Source: Tersicoccus solisilvae (GTDB lineage Bacteria; Actinomycetota; Actinomycetes; Actinomycetales; Micrococcaceae). From it: a DNA stretch of 64,000 bases. Below are positions 27,568 to 36,449 of the stretch, piece by piece. A program made the translations under genes and the position numbers. The notes beneath the pieces are model-generated. The model was not told where the DNA came from, searched no databases, and saw nothing but the letters and a program-made list of their open reading frames with translations. Within the stretch, counting starts at the first letter, position 1. The number at the start of each line of letters is the position of its first letter. The stretch is taken from the NCBI RefSeq assembly GCF_014643255.1, contig NZ_BMJI01000007.1, positions 62,001 through 126,000 on the forward strand. Reading direction: 5' to 3'.

Positions 27568-28658
27568 CAGGCACCCGCTCCCGCGAGCGCGTTGACCGCG
27601 GTGACGATGCGTTCGAGGTCCTCCTGGTCCAGGGAGGGGTGTACCGGCAGGGAGAGCACCTGCGCGGCGGTCGTCTCGGTGTTGGGCAGCTCCTCCGTGC
27701 GGTGGAAGGAGGGCAGCCGGTGGTTGGGCACCGGGTAGTAGACGCCGGAGCCGATGTCGTACTGCTCCCGCAGGGCCTTGGCGAAGCCGTCCCGGTCCTC
27801 CTCGATGCGGATCGTGTACTGGTGGTAGACGTGCACGGCGCCGTCGGCGACGGCGGGCGTCGTCACGTTCTCCAGGTGCTCGGTCAGGAAGGCCGCGTTG
27901 TCCTGCCGGGTGCGCGTCCAGCCCTCGACCTTGGTCAGCTGGACCCGCCCGATCGCGGCGTGCAGGTTGGTCATCCGCGCGTTGAAGCCGACGAGCTCGT
28001 TCTCGTACTGCTTCTCCATGCCCTGGTTGCGGAGCAGCCGGAGCCGCCGCTCGACGTCGGGCTCCGCGGTCGAGACCATGCCGCCCTCGCCCGAGGTCAT
28101 GTTCTTCGTCGGGTAGAGGCTGAAGACGCCGAAGGTGCCGAAGGTGCCGACGCGCCGGCCGTTCAGGCTGGCGCCGTGGGCCTGGGCCGCGTCCTCGAAC
28201 AGGGCGATGCCGTGCTCGTCGGCGAGGGCCTGGAAGCGGTCCGCGGCGAACGGGTGCCCGTACAGGTGCACCGGCATGATGCCCTTGGTCTTGTCGGTGA
28301 TCAGCGACGCGACGTGGTCGGGGTCGAGGTTGTAGTGATCCAGCTCGATGTCGGCGAACACCGGGGTGGCCCCGGTCAGTGCCACCGAGTTGCCGGTCGC
28401 GGCGAACGTGAAGGACGGGACGATGACCTCGTCCCCCGGGCCGATCCCGGCCGCGAGCAGGCCCAGGTGCAGGCCCGACGTGCCGGAGTTGACGGCGACG
28501 GTGGAGCGTCCGTCCAGGAGCACCCGGCTGAACTCCTGCTCGAAGGACGCCACCTCGGCGCCCTGGGCCAGCATGCCGCTGACCAGGACGGCGTCGACGG
28601 CGCGCCGTTCCTCGTCGCCGACGATCGGCTTCGCCGCCGGGATGAACTCCTTGCTCAT
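27567..28658 (-). CDS. wbpE: PLP aminotransferase, DegT/DnrJ/EryC1 family (WbpE-like)
   Basis: A 363-residue sugar aminotransferase. NSGTSGLHLGL binds the cofactor phosphate, LFEDAAQAHGA holds its Asp and neighbouring residues, and the Schiff-base Lys is in FSLYPTKNMTSGEGG. It would transfer an amino group to C3 of the keto sugar made by WbpB. Start ATG overlaps the stop of the acetyltransferase gene (ATGA). Family certain; the C3 position is taken from the neighbours. Confidence 0.9.
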   Translation of the reverse strand: MSKEFIPAAKPIVGDEERRAVDAVLVSGMLAQGAEVASFEQEFSRVLLDGRSTVAVNSGTSGLHLGLLAAGIGPGDEVIVPSFTFAATGNSVALTGATPVFADIELDHYNLDPDHVASLITDKTKGIMPVHLYGHPFAADRFQALADEHGIALFEDAAQAHGASLNGRRVGTFGTFGVFSLYPTKNMTSGEGGMVSTAEPDVERRLRLLRNQGMEKQYENELVGFNARMTNLHAAIGRVQLTKVEGWTRTRQDNAAFLTEHLENVTTPAVADGAVHVYHQYTIRIEEDRDGFAKALREQYDIGSGVYYPVPNHRLPSFHRTEELPNTETTAAQVLSLPVHPSLDQEDLERIVTAVNALAGAGA

Positions 28659-29251
28659 GCGTTCTCCTCCACCTGGGTGAGTTCCTCACCGGTCTGCACG
28701 TACGTCTCGCCGGTCTGCGGGCACACCCACCGGCCGTCCTTCTCCTGCAGGGGGTGGCCGGCGCGGCCCACCCACCCGATGCGCCGGGCCGGGACGCCGG
28801 CCATCAGCGCGAATGCGGGAACGTCCTTGGTCACCACCGCGCCGGCGGCGATCGTCGCCCACCGGCCGATCGTCACCGGTGCCACGCACACGCTGCGCGC
28901 TCCGACGGAGGCGCCCTCGCGCACCGTGACACCCACCGGCGTCCAGTCGTGCGCGCTCTTGAGCGACCCGTCCGGGCTGATCGACCGGGGGTAGGTGTCG
29001 TTCGTCAGCACCACCGCGGGGCCGATGAACACGCCCCGTTCGAGCTCGGCGGGCTCGTAGACGAGGGCGTAGTTCTGGATCTTGGTGTTCTCGCCGATCC
29101 GGACCCCGGTGCCGACGTAGGCGCCCCGGCCCACGATGCAGTTGGCGCCGAGCACGGCGTCCTCACGCACCTGCGCGAGATGCCAGACCTTCGTGCCGTC
29201 GCCGAGCGTCGCGCGCTCGGAGACGTCCGCGCTGTCCACGACCTGTGCCAT
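28655..29251 (-). CDS. wbpD: Left-handed beta-helix N-acetyltransferase (WbpD-like)
   Basis: A 198-residue hexapeptide-repeat acetyltransferase: isoleucine/valine-rich six-residue turns run from DVSERATLGDGTKVW to GRWATIAAGAVVTKDVPAFALMAGVPARRIG. The pattern matches WbpD/WlbB, which acetylate the 3-amino group of UDP-GlcNAc3NA. The C-terminal 40 residues (GRWVCPQTGETY) are an extension of the kind seen in these acetyltransferases. Overlaps wbpE by four bases. Confidence 0.88.
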   Translation of the reverse strand: MAQVVDSADVSERATLGDGTKVWHLAQVREDAVLGANCIVGRGAYVGTGVRIGENTKIQNYALVYEPAELERGVFIGPAVVLTNDTYPRSISPDGSLKSAHDWTPVGVTVREGASVGARSVCVAPVTIGRWATIAAGAVVTKDVPAFALMAGVPARRIGWVGRAGHPLQEKDGRWVCPQTGETYVQTGEELTQVEENA

Positions 29252-29298
29252 GACTGGGTGCTCCTCCCGTGGCCGTCCTGATCGCGTGGTCTCGCCGC

Positions 29299-30594
29299 TC
29301 ACGCGGCGGGCCGCCCGATCACGCGGTACGCAGCGCCCGGCCAACGCTCGGGCGAGGAGACCCGGCGGCCGTCGATGAAGGTGCGGATCCCGGGCAGGTC
29401 CTCGGTGCTGATGGTCCGGTATTCGGCGTGGTCGGCCTGCACGACGGCGGCGTCGACGGGCTCGCCCAGGTGGTAGGCGGTGAACCCCAGCTTCTCGAGC
29501 TCCTCGTCCGTGTACATCGGGTCGTGGACCAGCACCGTGGCGCCCCGGGCGGTGAGCGATCGGACGGCGTCGAACACGCCGGAGAACGCGGTCTCCTTGA
29601 CGCCACCGCGGTACGCGGCACCGAGGACGACGACGCGCTGACCGGTCAGGTCGCCATGGGCGCCCTCCAGCAGCCCGACGGTGAAGTCCGGCATCCCGGC
29701 ATTGGCCTCCCGCGCGGCCCGCACCACTGTGGCGTCCGGGTCGTTCCACAGGTAGAGCCGCGGGTAGACCGGGATGCAGTGGCCACCGACGGCGATGCCG
29801 GGCTGGTGGATGTGGCTGTAGGGCTGCGAGTTGGACGCCTCGATCACGTGGTAGACGTCGATGCCGTTCTGGCCGGCGTAGCGGGCGAACTGGTTCGCCA
29901 GGCCGATGTTGACGTCCCGGTAGGTGGTCTCGGCGAGCTTGGCCAGCTCCGAGGCCTCGGCCGAGCCGAGGTCCCACACGCCGTTGGGTCGGGGCAGGTC
30001 GTCACGCGCGTCGAAGTCGAGGACGGCCTCGTAGAACTCCTGCGCCTGCTGCGCCCCGGCCTCGCTCAGGCCGCCGATCAGCTTGGGGTACTTGCGCAGG
30101 TCCTCGAACACGCGACCGGTCAGCACCCGCTCCGGCGAGAAGACGAGGTGGAAGTCCCGGCCCTCGGTCAGCCCCGAGATCTCCTCGAGCATCGGCTTCC
30201 AGCGGTTGCGGGTGGTTCCCACCGGCAGCGTGGTCTCGTAGGAGACCAGCGTGCCGGGCGTGAGCTGCTCGGCCAGCGACCGGGTCGCGGCGTCCATCCA
30301 GCCGAAGTCGGGGCGGGCCTCGTCGTCGACGAACAGCGGCACCACCAGAACGACGGCGTCGGCCCCTGGCACGGCCTGCGCGTAGTCGGTCGTGGCCGTC
30401 AAGCGTCCGGCCGGCACGAGCTCGGAGAGCTTCTCCTGCAGGTGTGCCTCGCCGGGGAACGGCTCTCGCCCGGCGTTCACCTCGTCGACCACCGCCTGGT
30501 TGACATCGACGCCGATGACGTCGTGCCCCTTCGACGCGAACTGGACGGCCAACGGGAGACCGATCTTCCCCAGAGCGATGACGGTGATCTTCAC
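29299..30594 (-). CDS. wbpA: UDP-N-acetylglucosamine 6-dehydrogenase (WbpA-like)
   Basis: A 431-residue UDP-sugar dehydrogenase that oxidises C6 to a carboxylate in two NAD-dependent steps. The N-terminal Rossmann start is IALGKIGLPLAVQFASKG, the linker is KLAETTYRDVNIGLANQFA, and the catalytic Cys is in GGHCIPVYPRLYL. It heads the wbpA-D-E-B operon. A TAGCAT (minus strand; plus 30661-30666) is a plausible -10 element. UDP-GlcNAc is the likely substrate from the neighbours. Confidence 0.88.
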   Translation of the reverse strand: MKITVIALGKIGLPLAVQFASKGHDVIGVDVNQAVVDEVNAGREPFPGEAHLQEKLSELVPAGRLTATTDYAQAVPGADAVVLVVPLFVDDEARPDFGWMDAATRSLAEQLTPGTLVSYETTLPVGTTRNRWKPMLEEISGLTEGRDFHLVFSPERVLTGRVFEDLRKYPKLIGGLSEAGAQQAQEFYEAVLDFDARDDLPRPNGVWDLGSAEASELAKLAETTYRDVNIGLANQFARYAGQNGIDVYHVIEASNSQPYSHIHQPGIAVGGHCIPVYPRLYLWNDPDATVVRAAREANAGMPDFTVGLLEGAHGDLTGQRVVVLGAAYRGGVKETAFSGVFDAVRSLTARGATVLVHDPMYTDEELEKLGFTAYHLGEPVDAAVVQADHAEYRTISTEDLPGIRTFIDGRRVSSPERWPGAAYRVIGRPAA

Positions 30595-30722
30595 GAGAGG
30601 GTGTACCTGCTTTCTTCGGGTCGTCGATCCGGTGCCCCAGCGCGCCGGTCGGCCCCGTTCATGCTAACGGCACGGCACGGCCGGATCGGACACGCGCTCG
30701 ACGTGCGCGGTGTGCGGTCGGG

Positions 30723-32027
30723 TCAGTTGGTGAAGAGCTTCCGGGAGGAGTTGACGAGCCGGCCCCAGAGCCCGGATGCGGTGCCGGCACGCTCGCGGTG
30801 GTCGCGCTCGGCGTCCGCTGTCGCATCCGACGCGGCGGCCTCGTGCATGAGACCGGCGTAGATGTCGGCGATCCGCGGCTCGTACGCCTGCCAGTTGTCG
30901 TTGGCGGTGAACTGGGCACAGGACTCGCGCATCCGGTCGAGGTCCGCGGCGGTCACCGCGTTCACCCGGGCCGCGATGTCGTGCGGATCGAGTTCTCGCC
31001 CGACGGTGATGCCGATGCCCCACTCGTTGATCCGCAGCGCCATCTCGGGCATGTCGGTCGCCAGCATGGGCACTCCTGCCGCGGGGTACTCCCACAGCTT
31101 GTTCGGCGAGCAGAAGCGGTGGTTCAGTCCCGTGTCCTCGTACGGGATCGCCCCCAGGGACGCCCCCGCGGTCCAGGACAGCAGCTCGTCGTGCGGCGCC
31201 CCGGGGATCTTCGCGATCCGGCTGCGGCCTTCCGGCCGGTCATCCGCGCGGGCCGCCGCCTCGTCGATCTGGCCGTCGAGCTTCCCCCACCCCATGAACA
31301 CCAGCGACCAGCGCTCGTCGAGCAGCGTGGCCGCTTCGAGCAGGGAGGGGATCCCCCGGTGCGGGGCGAATCCGCCCTGAAAGAGCAGCACCCGTTGGTC
31401 CCGGGCCAGACCCGCGGCGTCGTGCAGGCGTCCGTCATATTCCGACATCGAGACCCGTTCCACCGCGTTCGGCACCAGGGTCGCGGTCGGCAGGCCCGGG
31501 TACTTCTCGGCGTAGAAGTCGGCGATGCTCCGGTTCAGGGTGATGAACGCATCGATGTTCGGCACGTTCTCCCGGATGATGCGGGGGTTGACCACGCGGC
31601 GGACGTCCTCGAGACCGGCGAGGTCCTCGTAGATCTCGTGCGCGTCCCAGACGATCGGGCACCCGAACGTCTCCTTGAACCTGCCGGCCGCGGTGAGCAC
31701 GACGTGGTCGTGGACGTGGACGGCCTCCGGCTCGAACGTGTCCCGGACCTTGGCGAACACCTGTTCGCCCTGGACGCCGAAGGAGGTGAGGACGGAGTTC
31801 TCCCTGGTCGGTTCCAGGCCGTCCTCGCGCATCCGGGCACGAATGATGCTGGTGTCCCGGTGTGCCAGGTGCACCGGGATGCCATTCGGCAGGACGAACT
31901 CCTCGTCCTCGTTCGGCGTCAGGCCGAAGATCCGGACGTCGTGGCCGAGCGCCTTGAGCGTCCCGGCCTCCTTGAGTACCCGAGCATCGTGGAAGACGCC
32001 GTTGTGAACTACGGCCGCGATACGAAT
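30723..32027 (-). CDS. GT4-type glycosyltransferase with no canonical start codon
   Basis: A GT-B glycosyltransferase of about 434 residues. The N-terminal Rossmann part reads IRIAAVVHNGVFHDARVL; later come VHVHDHVVL, VWDAHEIYEDL, VPNAVERV, LLFQGGFAPHRGI and SPNKLWEYPAAGVPML, the donor-sugar-binding region. The first in-frame ATG/GTG/TTG is GTG 31874, which would delete the first 51 residues including the conserved first strand. The frame is closed by TGA upstream. A strong AAGGAAAGG lies before ATT 32027, so I mark that codon as the provisional start; CTG 32051 is also possible. Sugar unknown; likely adds to the wall polymer. Confidence 0.78.
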   Translation of the reverse strand: MRIAAVVHNGVFHDARVLKEAGTLKALGHDVRIFGLTPNEDEEFVLPNGIPVHLAHRDTSIIRARMREDGLEPTRENSVLTSFGVQGEQVFAKVRDTFEPEAVHVHDHVVLTAAGRFKETFGCPIVWDAHEIYEDLAGLEDVRRVVNPRIIRENVPNIDAFITLNRSIADFYAEKYPGLPTATLVPNAVERVSMSEYDGRLHDAAGLARDQRVLLFQGGFAPHRGIPSLLEAATLLDERWSLVFMGWGKLDGQIDEAAARADDRPEGRSRIAKIPGAPHDELLSWTAGASLGAIPYEDTGLNHRFCSPNKLWEYPAAGVPMLATDMPEMALRINEWGIGITVGRELDPHDIAARVNAVTAADLDRMRESCAQFTANDNWQAYEPRIADIYAGLMHEAAASDATADAERDHRERAGTASGLWGRLVNSSRKLFTN

Positions 32028-32139
32028 GATTCTTGCCCTTTCCTTCGACAGGGCGACATGAAGGCCGCACTGTCCCTGAGACCACCTCGACGATAGCGAC
32101 GACGCTTCTCACCCCGCTGAACTGTCCGCACGACGTCAT

Positions 32140-33804
32140 TCACTGCGCGTCCCAATTCGCGTGCGGGGCGAGACGACGCACGGCGCCCACAAGAATCCGG
32201 CGCTCGGATTCCCAGGTGTTGGCCAGACCGAACGTCTCGGCCGCGGTCCGGTATCGCGGGTACGCGGCGGGATCGAGGACGCTGCGGACGCCGGCGGCGA
32301 GAGAGCGCGTGTCCCCGGCGGCGAAGAGTTCCCCGCATCCGCTCCCCTGCACGACGCGCCGCAGTTCCGGGATGTCGGTGGCGACGAACGGGATCCCGGC
32401 ACCGGTGTACTCGAAGACCTTGTTCGGCAGCGCCAGGCGGTTGTTCATCGAGACCGGCTGGTACGGGATCAGGCCCACGTCGGCGCCCATCGTGTAGGAA
32501 GGCAGCTCGTGAGGCGGCACCGCCCCCAGGAAGTGGACGCGATCGGCGACACCGAGATGCTCGGCGCGCGCCGCCAGCATCTCCTGCAGAGTGCCGTACC
32601 CGATCAGGAGGAGGTGGGCGCCCACCGGGAAGTGCTCGACCGCGTCGATGCACAACTCGAGCCCGCGCCCGGCGGCGAACCCACCCTGGTACAGGACGAC
32701 CCGGTCGTCGTCCGTCAGCCCGGTCAGTCCACGCAGATCGACCCGCTTCTCCCGCTGCTCGGCGGTGATCCGGGGACCGCAGTTGCGCAACACGACTCCG
32801 TCGACTCCGTACCGCTCGCGATACTCGTCGCGGATCGACTCGTTGACGATCACCACCGTGTCGGCGCGCCGCATGTACTTCTGTTCGATCGGGCGCAGCA
32901 GTGCTCGCTCGCGCGGGCCGAAGGTGGTGCTCTCGAGGTAGAGCTCGTGGCAGTCGTGCAGGTGCGGCACCCGCGCCCGGCGCGCTCCCCGATTGGCACC
33001 CACCAGACCCGGGAGGTCGGAGCTCACCACGAGGTCGGGCGCCAGGTCCTGGACGCGTCGTGCGGACAGCCGCCAGAACTCCTCGAACCGGTTGATCCGG
33101 TGGAACCGCTTGAGGAAGCGGCGGATGGACTGGTCTCGGGCGGTGCGGGCAGCTCGACCCTGTCGTATCGCCCAGCGGCTCCCCCGCCTCCAGTTGCGGA
33201 CCACCCTGCGGGCGGTCCTGACCGCTCGCGGGTTCGTGATCAGCCGTGCACCTCCCGGAAGCAGTGCCAACAGCGCCAGTTCCGGCGGACGACCGCCTTC
33301 GCCGGCGCGCGTGCGGCGCTCACGCGCGTCGCGCTTGCGCTCCCGGCGCTCGCGCCTCGCGCCATTCGTCGCGCTCAGGTGCTCCGTGTAGCGCACCGCC
33401 AGCGAGCGCGGGTCGAGGAAGTGGACCTGCAGGCGCGGATGATCGAGTCCGACCAGGAAGTCGTCGCGGGGCCGCGTATTCACGATGATCACCTCGGCGC
33501 CCATGTCGAGGAAGGTGAGCACGTTGCGGCGGATCCGACCGCGGATCTGGGGCTTCATCGCCACCACGACGACCCGAGGACGCCGATTCGTCACCGCCGG
33601 CACCTGTCGGCTCACGCCGTCGAGGCTCGGTTCGCCCTCGCGCTCGCGAGCCCCGGACACTCGGCCCGTGAGATCCAGTGCCTCGACGTGGCCGCCACCC
33701 CGATCGTTCATCGCGTTCGCCGTGCCCACGCCGGCCGCGTCGAGGCTCCTGATCGGTTCGACCCGCGGACGAGAACGCGATTCGCTCTCCCTGGGAACGC
33801 ACAT
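32140..33804 (-). CDS. GT4-type glycosyltransferase with long basic insertion
   Basis: A 554-residue GT-B glycosyltransferase. N-terminal half: VVVVAMKPQIRGRIRRNVLTF and VSSDLPGLVG; C-terminal half: HLHDCHELYLES, VVLYQGGFAAGRGLELCI, ALPNKVFEYTGAGIPFVATDI. Between them lies an Arg/Lys-rich helical stretch (about 165-250, e.g. RRERRERKRDARERR) absent from most relatives and likely to lie on the membrane surface. The first 90 residues look disordered; ATG 33804 and ATG 33711 are both possible starts. Divergent from the 34-kb gene. Confidence 0.8.
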   Translation of the reverse strand: MCVPRESESRSRPRVEPIRSLDAAGVGTANAMNDRGGGHVEALDLTGRVSGAREREGEPSLDGVSRQVPAVTNRRPRVVVVAMKPQIRGRIRRNVLTFLDMGAEVIIVNTRPRDDFLVGLDHPRLQVHFLDPRSLAVRYTEHLSATNGARRERRERKRDARERRTRAGEGGRPPELALLALLPGGARLITNPRAVRTARRVVRNWRRGSRWAIRQGRAARTARDQSIRRFLKRFHRINRFEEFWRLSARRVQDLAPDLVVSSDLPGLVGANRGARRARVPHLHDCHELYLESTTFGPRERALLRPIEQKYMRRADTVVIVNESIRDEYRERYGVDGVVLRNCGPRITAEQREKRVDLRGLTGLTDDDRVVLYQGGFAAGRGLELCIDAVEHFPVGAHLLLIGYGTLQEMLAARAEHLGVADRVHFLGAVPPHELPSYTMGADVGLIPYQPVSMNNRLALPNKVFEYTGAGIPFVATDIPELRRVVQGSGCGELFAAGDTRSLAAGVRSVLDPAAYPRYRTAAETFGLANTWESERRILVGAVRRLAPHANWDAQ

Positions 33805-33993
33805 CCTTTTCTCACAATCGACCAATCTATCGGTTGCGCCTCGCAGGTCATTGCCGCCCTCGGTGCCTATCAGCGGGGTCGACGACGGCCTGTGGGTTCG
33901 ACCGAGCGCATCGCCCGGGCGGCTATCCTCGGATGGGCGTTTCGAGCAGAGCTCTCCGCGCCACGACCGGAACCACGAGGAAGGAAACGGAGA

Positions 33994-35019
33994 GTGACGC
34001 ATCCCGGCGGCGAACGCCAACGGTGGCTGCTGGCCGCCTTCATCGTTGTCACCGTGGTGTTCGCGCTCGGCCTGACGGCCGGCGCCCTTCTGGTGCCGCG
34101 CCAGGCGCAGATCGATGTCTCCGGAAGCACGCCCTCGACGGAGGCTGACAGCTCCGCGATTCCCCTGGGCTCATCGGAGAAGACGGTCGCCCGGATACAC
34201 GTCGAGGGAAAAGCAGGCAACCCCGCACTCATCACCTACGACGCCGCCGTCGGGGCCGCCGACGCCCCCTCCTCGCAGGCCGCCATGGTGTCGTTCCGGG
34301 TCGAATGCCGCTCTCCCGACGGAAAAGACCTCCCGATGCAGACGACTGGCACGACAACGACGAACGTGTTCATCGCTCGCGGCGGCACCCTTCGCGGCCA
34401 GGCGCTCAGCCCCGCTCTTCCCGACGGGCAGACCACCTGCTCCCTCATCGGGGGGGCGCCCTTCGCCACTGCCCCCGTCAGCGGAATGGGAGACGCGTCC
34501 CTGCCCGTCACGGTCGAGCTTCGTCAGGTGACAGCGGGTGACCCTTCCTTCCAGCAGATGGATGGGGAGCTCGAGGACGCGACGGCGCTGACGCGCCGGA
34601 CGTCAGAAGCAGTACTGGACACGCGCTTCGACACCGACTCGCGCCACCTTGATGTCTTCGCGACCGTGAGGCTGACCTCGTGCACCGTCGTCGACGGTTC
34701 GCGCGACGGAGACGGCCCCTTGGCCTGCAAGCCCGGCATGGTCGGACCCGACGCCTCCACCGTGCGCATCCGTGTTCTCGCCAGAACCTACGACGACGCG
34801 GGAAAGCAGATCGGCGGTGCCACCCTCTGGGACGAGGATGCGGCGGTCGCCCCGTCGACCCATCACCTACCGTGGACGATCAGGCTCGAGAACATCGACC
34901 GACGCATGACCGGCAAATCCGCGACCACGCGAATCACCGTGATCGTCGGAAGCGTCGCCGGTACCCCGGTCACCGTTCATGCCAACGGTACCGACGGCGT
35001 CGTCTCCCACCATTCCTGA
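33994..35019 (+). CDS. Membrane-anchored extracytoplasmic protein, unknown
   Basis: A 341-residue protein with one membrane segment at about residues 11-32 (LLAAFIVVTVVFALGLTAGALL) followed by an extracytoplasmic Thr/Ser/Asp-rich domain with four Cys that could form disulfides. The second half has beta-type strands (VRIRVLARTYDDAGKQIGGATLWDED). I do not recognise the family. GTG 33994 follows AAGGAAACGGAG; the frame is open far upstream but that is the shadow of the divergent GT gene. First gene of the lower-GC plus-strand block. Confidence 0.7.
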   Translation: MTHPGGERQRWLLAAFIVVTVVFALGLTAGALLVPRQAQIDVSGSTPSTEADSSAIPLGSSEKTVARIHVEGKAGNPALITYDAAVGAADAPSSQAAMVSFRVECRSPDGKDLPMQTTGTTTTNVFIARGGTLRGQALSPALPDGQTTCSLIGGAPFATAPVSGMGDASLPVTVELRQVTAGDPSFQQMDGELEDATALTRRTSEAVLDTRFDTDSRHLDVFATVRLTSCTVVDGSRDGDGPLACKPGMVGPDASTVRIRVLARTYDDAGKQIGGATLWDEDAAVAPSTHHLPWTIRLENIDRRMTGKSATTRITVIVGSVAGTPVTVHANGTDGVVSHHS

Positions 35020-35061
35020 CGGTGCTAATGTCTCTCGAACCCCTACCCCCGGAGGAGTGCT

Positions 35062-36348
35062 TTGACAAGCAGTGAGATGAGTGCGCGCGATTCCTATATC
35101 GCAGGCCGAAAGGCCCTGGAATCAGGAGACTCGGAGGCCGCCTTCACTCTCATCGCCGCAGCCGTGTCGAGCAAACCTGACAATGCCGGCTGGAGAGCCT
35201 CGCTCGGTGCGCTCATGATGACTCACGGACGACTGGAGGAGGCAATCGCGCAGCTTCGGCGTGCCGTCGAGGACGCTCCGGGCACCGCGCGGTTCCGCAT
35301 TCTTCTCGGCCGTGCACTGAATGAGGCGAATCAGGTTCAGGAAGCCCGCACCGCTCTTCTCAGTGCCACCGAAGTGGAGGCGGATTCGGTGGCGGCGTGG
35401 GCCGCACTGGGTAAGTTCTCGAGGGATCAGGGCGACATCGACACCGCCAAGCGTGCCTTCGCCAGGGTGGTGGAACTCGATCCGCACCAGGTCTCCGGGC
35501 ACACCGCACTCGCCGCGCTGGCGGAGGAGGAAGGAGACTCCCGAGCTGAACTGCACCACCGTCGAATCGTGGCGGAGCTCAAGAGCGATCACGTCCCTTC
35601 ACAGGTGATGCACGCCGCAACCCTGATGAAGGCCGGGCGATACGCAGAGGCCCGTGAGCGCTACCAACGGGTGGCCACGCTGCAGCCCGGTCATCCCGGC
35701 GCCAGCGCCGTGGTCGACGAACTGGACCGGTGGGCATCGTCCGGCCGCCCTGAGGGAGGGGTCGTCTCGGTCGACTACTACGACGCGGTGTACGGCAAGG
35801 ACAATCACTACCAGGAAGACGGCGCCGCCCTGGAGCACGCCAGCCATTTCTCGCTCATCTGCGACCTCCTCGTGGCGGATGGAGCACAGAGCATCTTCGA
35901 TCTGGGTTGCGGACCGGGACAGTTCGCCCAATACCTCAGGTCACGCTCCTCGATCCCCTACGTCGGCGTCGACTACAGCCAGGTAGCCATTCGTTCCGCC
36001 ATCGATCGCCGGGTGCCGGACACCGAGTTCCGAGTGTCGGACATCGTGGCGTCGAGCCTCGAGGACGTGCCTCCGATCGCCTCGATTGTGTGCACGGAAG
36101 TTCTGGAGCACGTACTCGACGACGAGGCCTTGATTGCGAAGATTCCGGAGGGACACCCGTGCTATTTCTCTGTCCCCAGTTTCCACACGTTCGGGCACGT
36201 CCGTCATTTCGGTGATGCGGTGGCCGTTCGACAGCGTTACTCGCGCTACCTCGACGATTTCAAGGTCACGGAACTCAAACTCGGCGCGGGGAAGAATCGC
36301 CTCTATGTGTTCAGCGGCCGAAAGAAGTCCACGCCGAACGTCGATTGA
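35062..36348 (+). CDS. TPR-repeat methyltransferase fusion
   Basis: A 428-residue protein. Residues 1-230 form about five to six tetratricopeptide repeats (GRLEEAIAQLRRAVEDAPGTARFRILLGRALNEAN; GDIDTAKRAFARVVELDP). Residues 240-425 are a class-I SAM-dependent methyltransferase: IFDLGCGPGQFAQYL binds SAM, YVGVDYS is motif II, and VCTEVLEHVLDDE follows. The start is TTG 35062 with GGAGGAG seven bases upstream. It may methylate a sugar or lipid end of the polymer, with the TPR part as a docking arm; this role is inferred from the locus. Confidence 0.82.
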   Translation: MTSSEMSARDSYIAGRKALESGDSEAAFTLIAAAVSSKPDNAGWRASLGALMMTHGRLEEAIAQLRRAVEDAPGTARFRILLGRALNEANQVQEARTALLSATEVEADSVAAWAALGKFSRDQGDIDTAKRAFARVVELDPHQVSGHTALAALAEEEGDSRAELHHRRIVAELKSDHVPSQVMHAATLMKAGRYAEARERYQRVATLQPGHPGASAVVDELDRWASSGRPEGGVVSVDYYDAVYGKDNHYQEDGAALEHASHFSLICDLLVADGAQSIFDLGCGPGQFAQYLRSRSSIPYVGVDYSQVAIRSAIDRRVPDTEFRVSDIVASSLEDVPPIASIVCTEVLEHVLDDEALIAKIPEGHPCYFSVPSFHTFGHVRHFGDAVAVRQRYSRYLDDFKVTELKLGAGKNRLYVFSGRKKSTPNVD

Positions 36349-36353
36349 CTGAC

Positions 36354-36377
36354 AGCGGGTGCGACGTCGCACCCGCT
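36354..36377. terminator. 24-bp perfect palindrome after the TPR-methyltransferase
   Basis: Left half AGCGGGTGCGAC and its exact inverse, with no unpaired centre, start eight bases after the stop codon. Probably a terminator. No T-run follows. Confidence 0.6.
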
Positions 36378-36449
36378 CCATCGTCGTCCCGGTAACGGGA
36401 AACTCCGGCGGCATGCTCATTCTTTACCTCCTGCTAGGATCGGGGCGAC

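Noticed and set aside
32161-33993. A 600-residue N-terminal extension of the 34-kb membrane protein
   Set aside because: It is antisense to the GT4 gene at 32140-33804. GTG 33994 has a strong ribosome site followed by the membrane segment.
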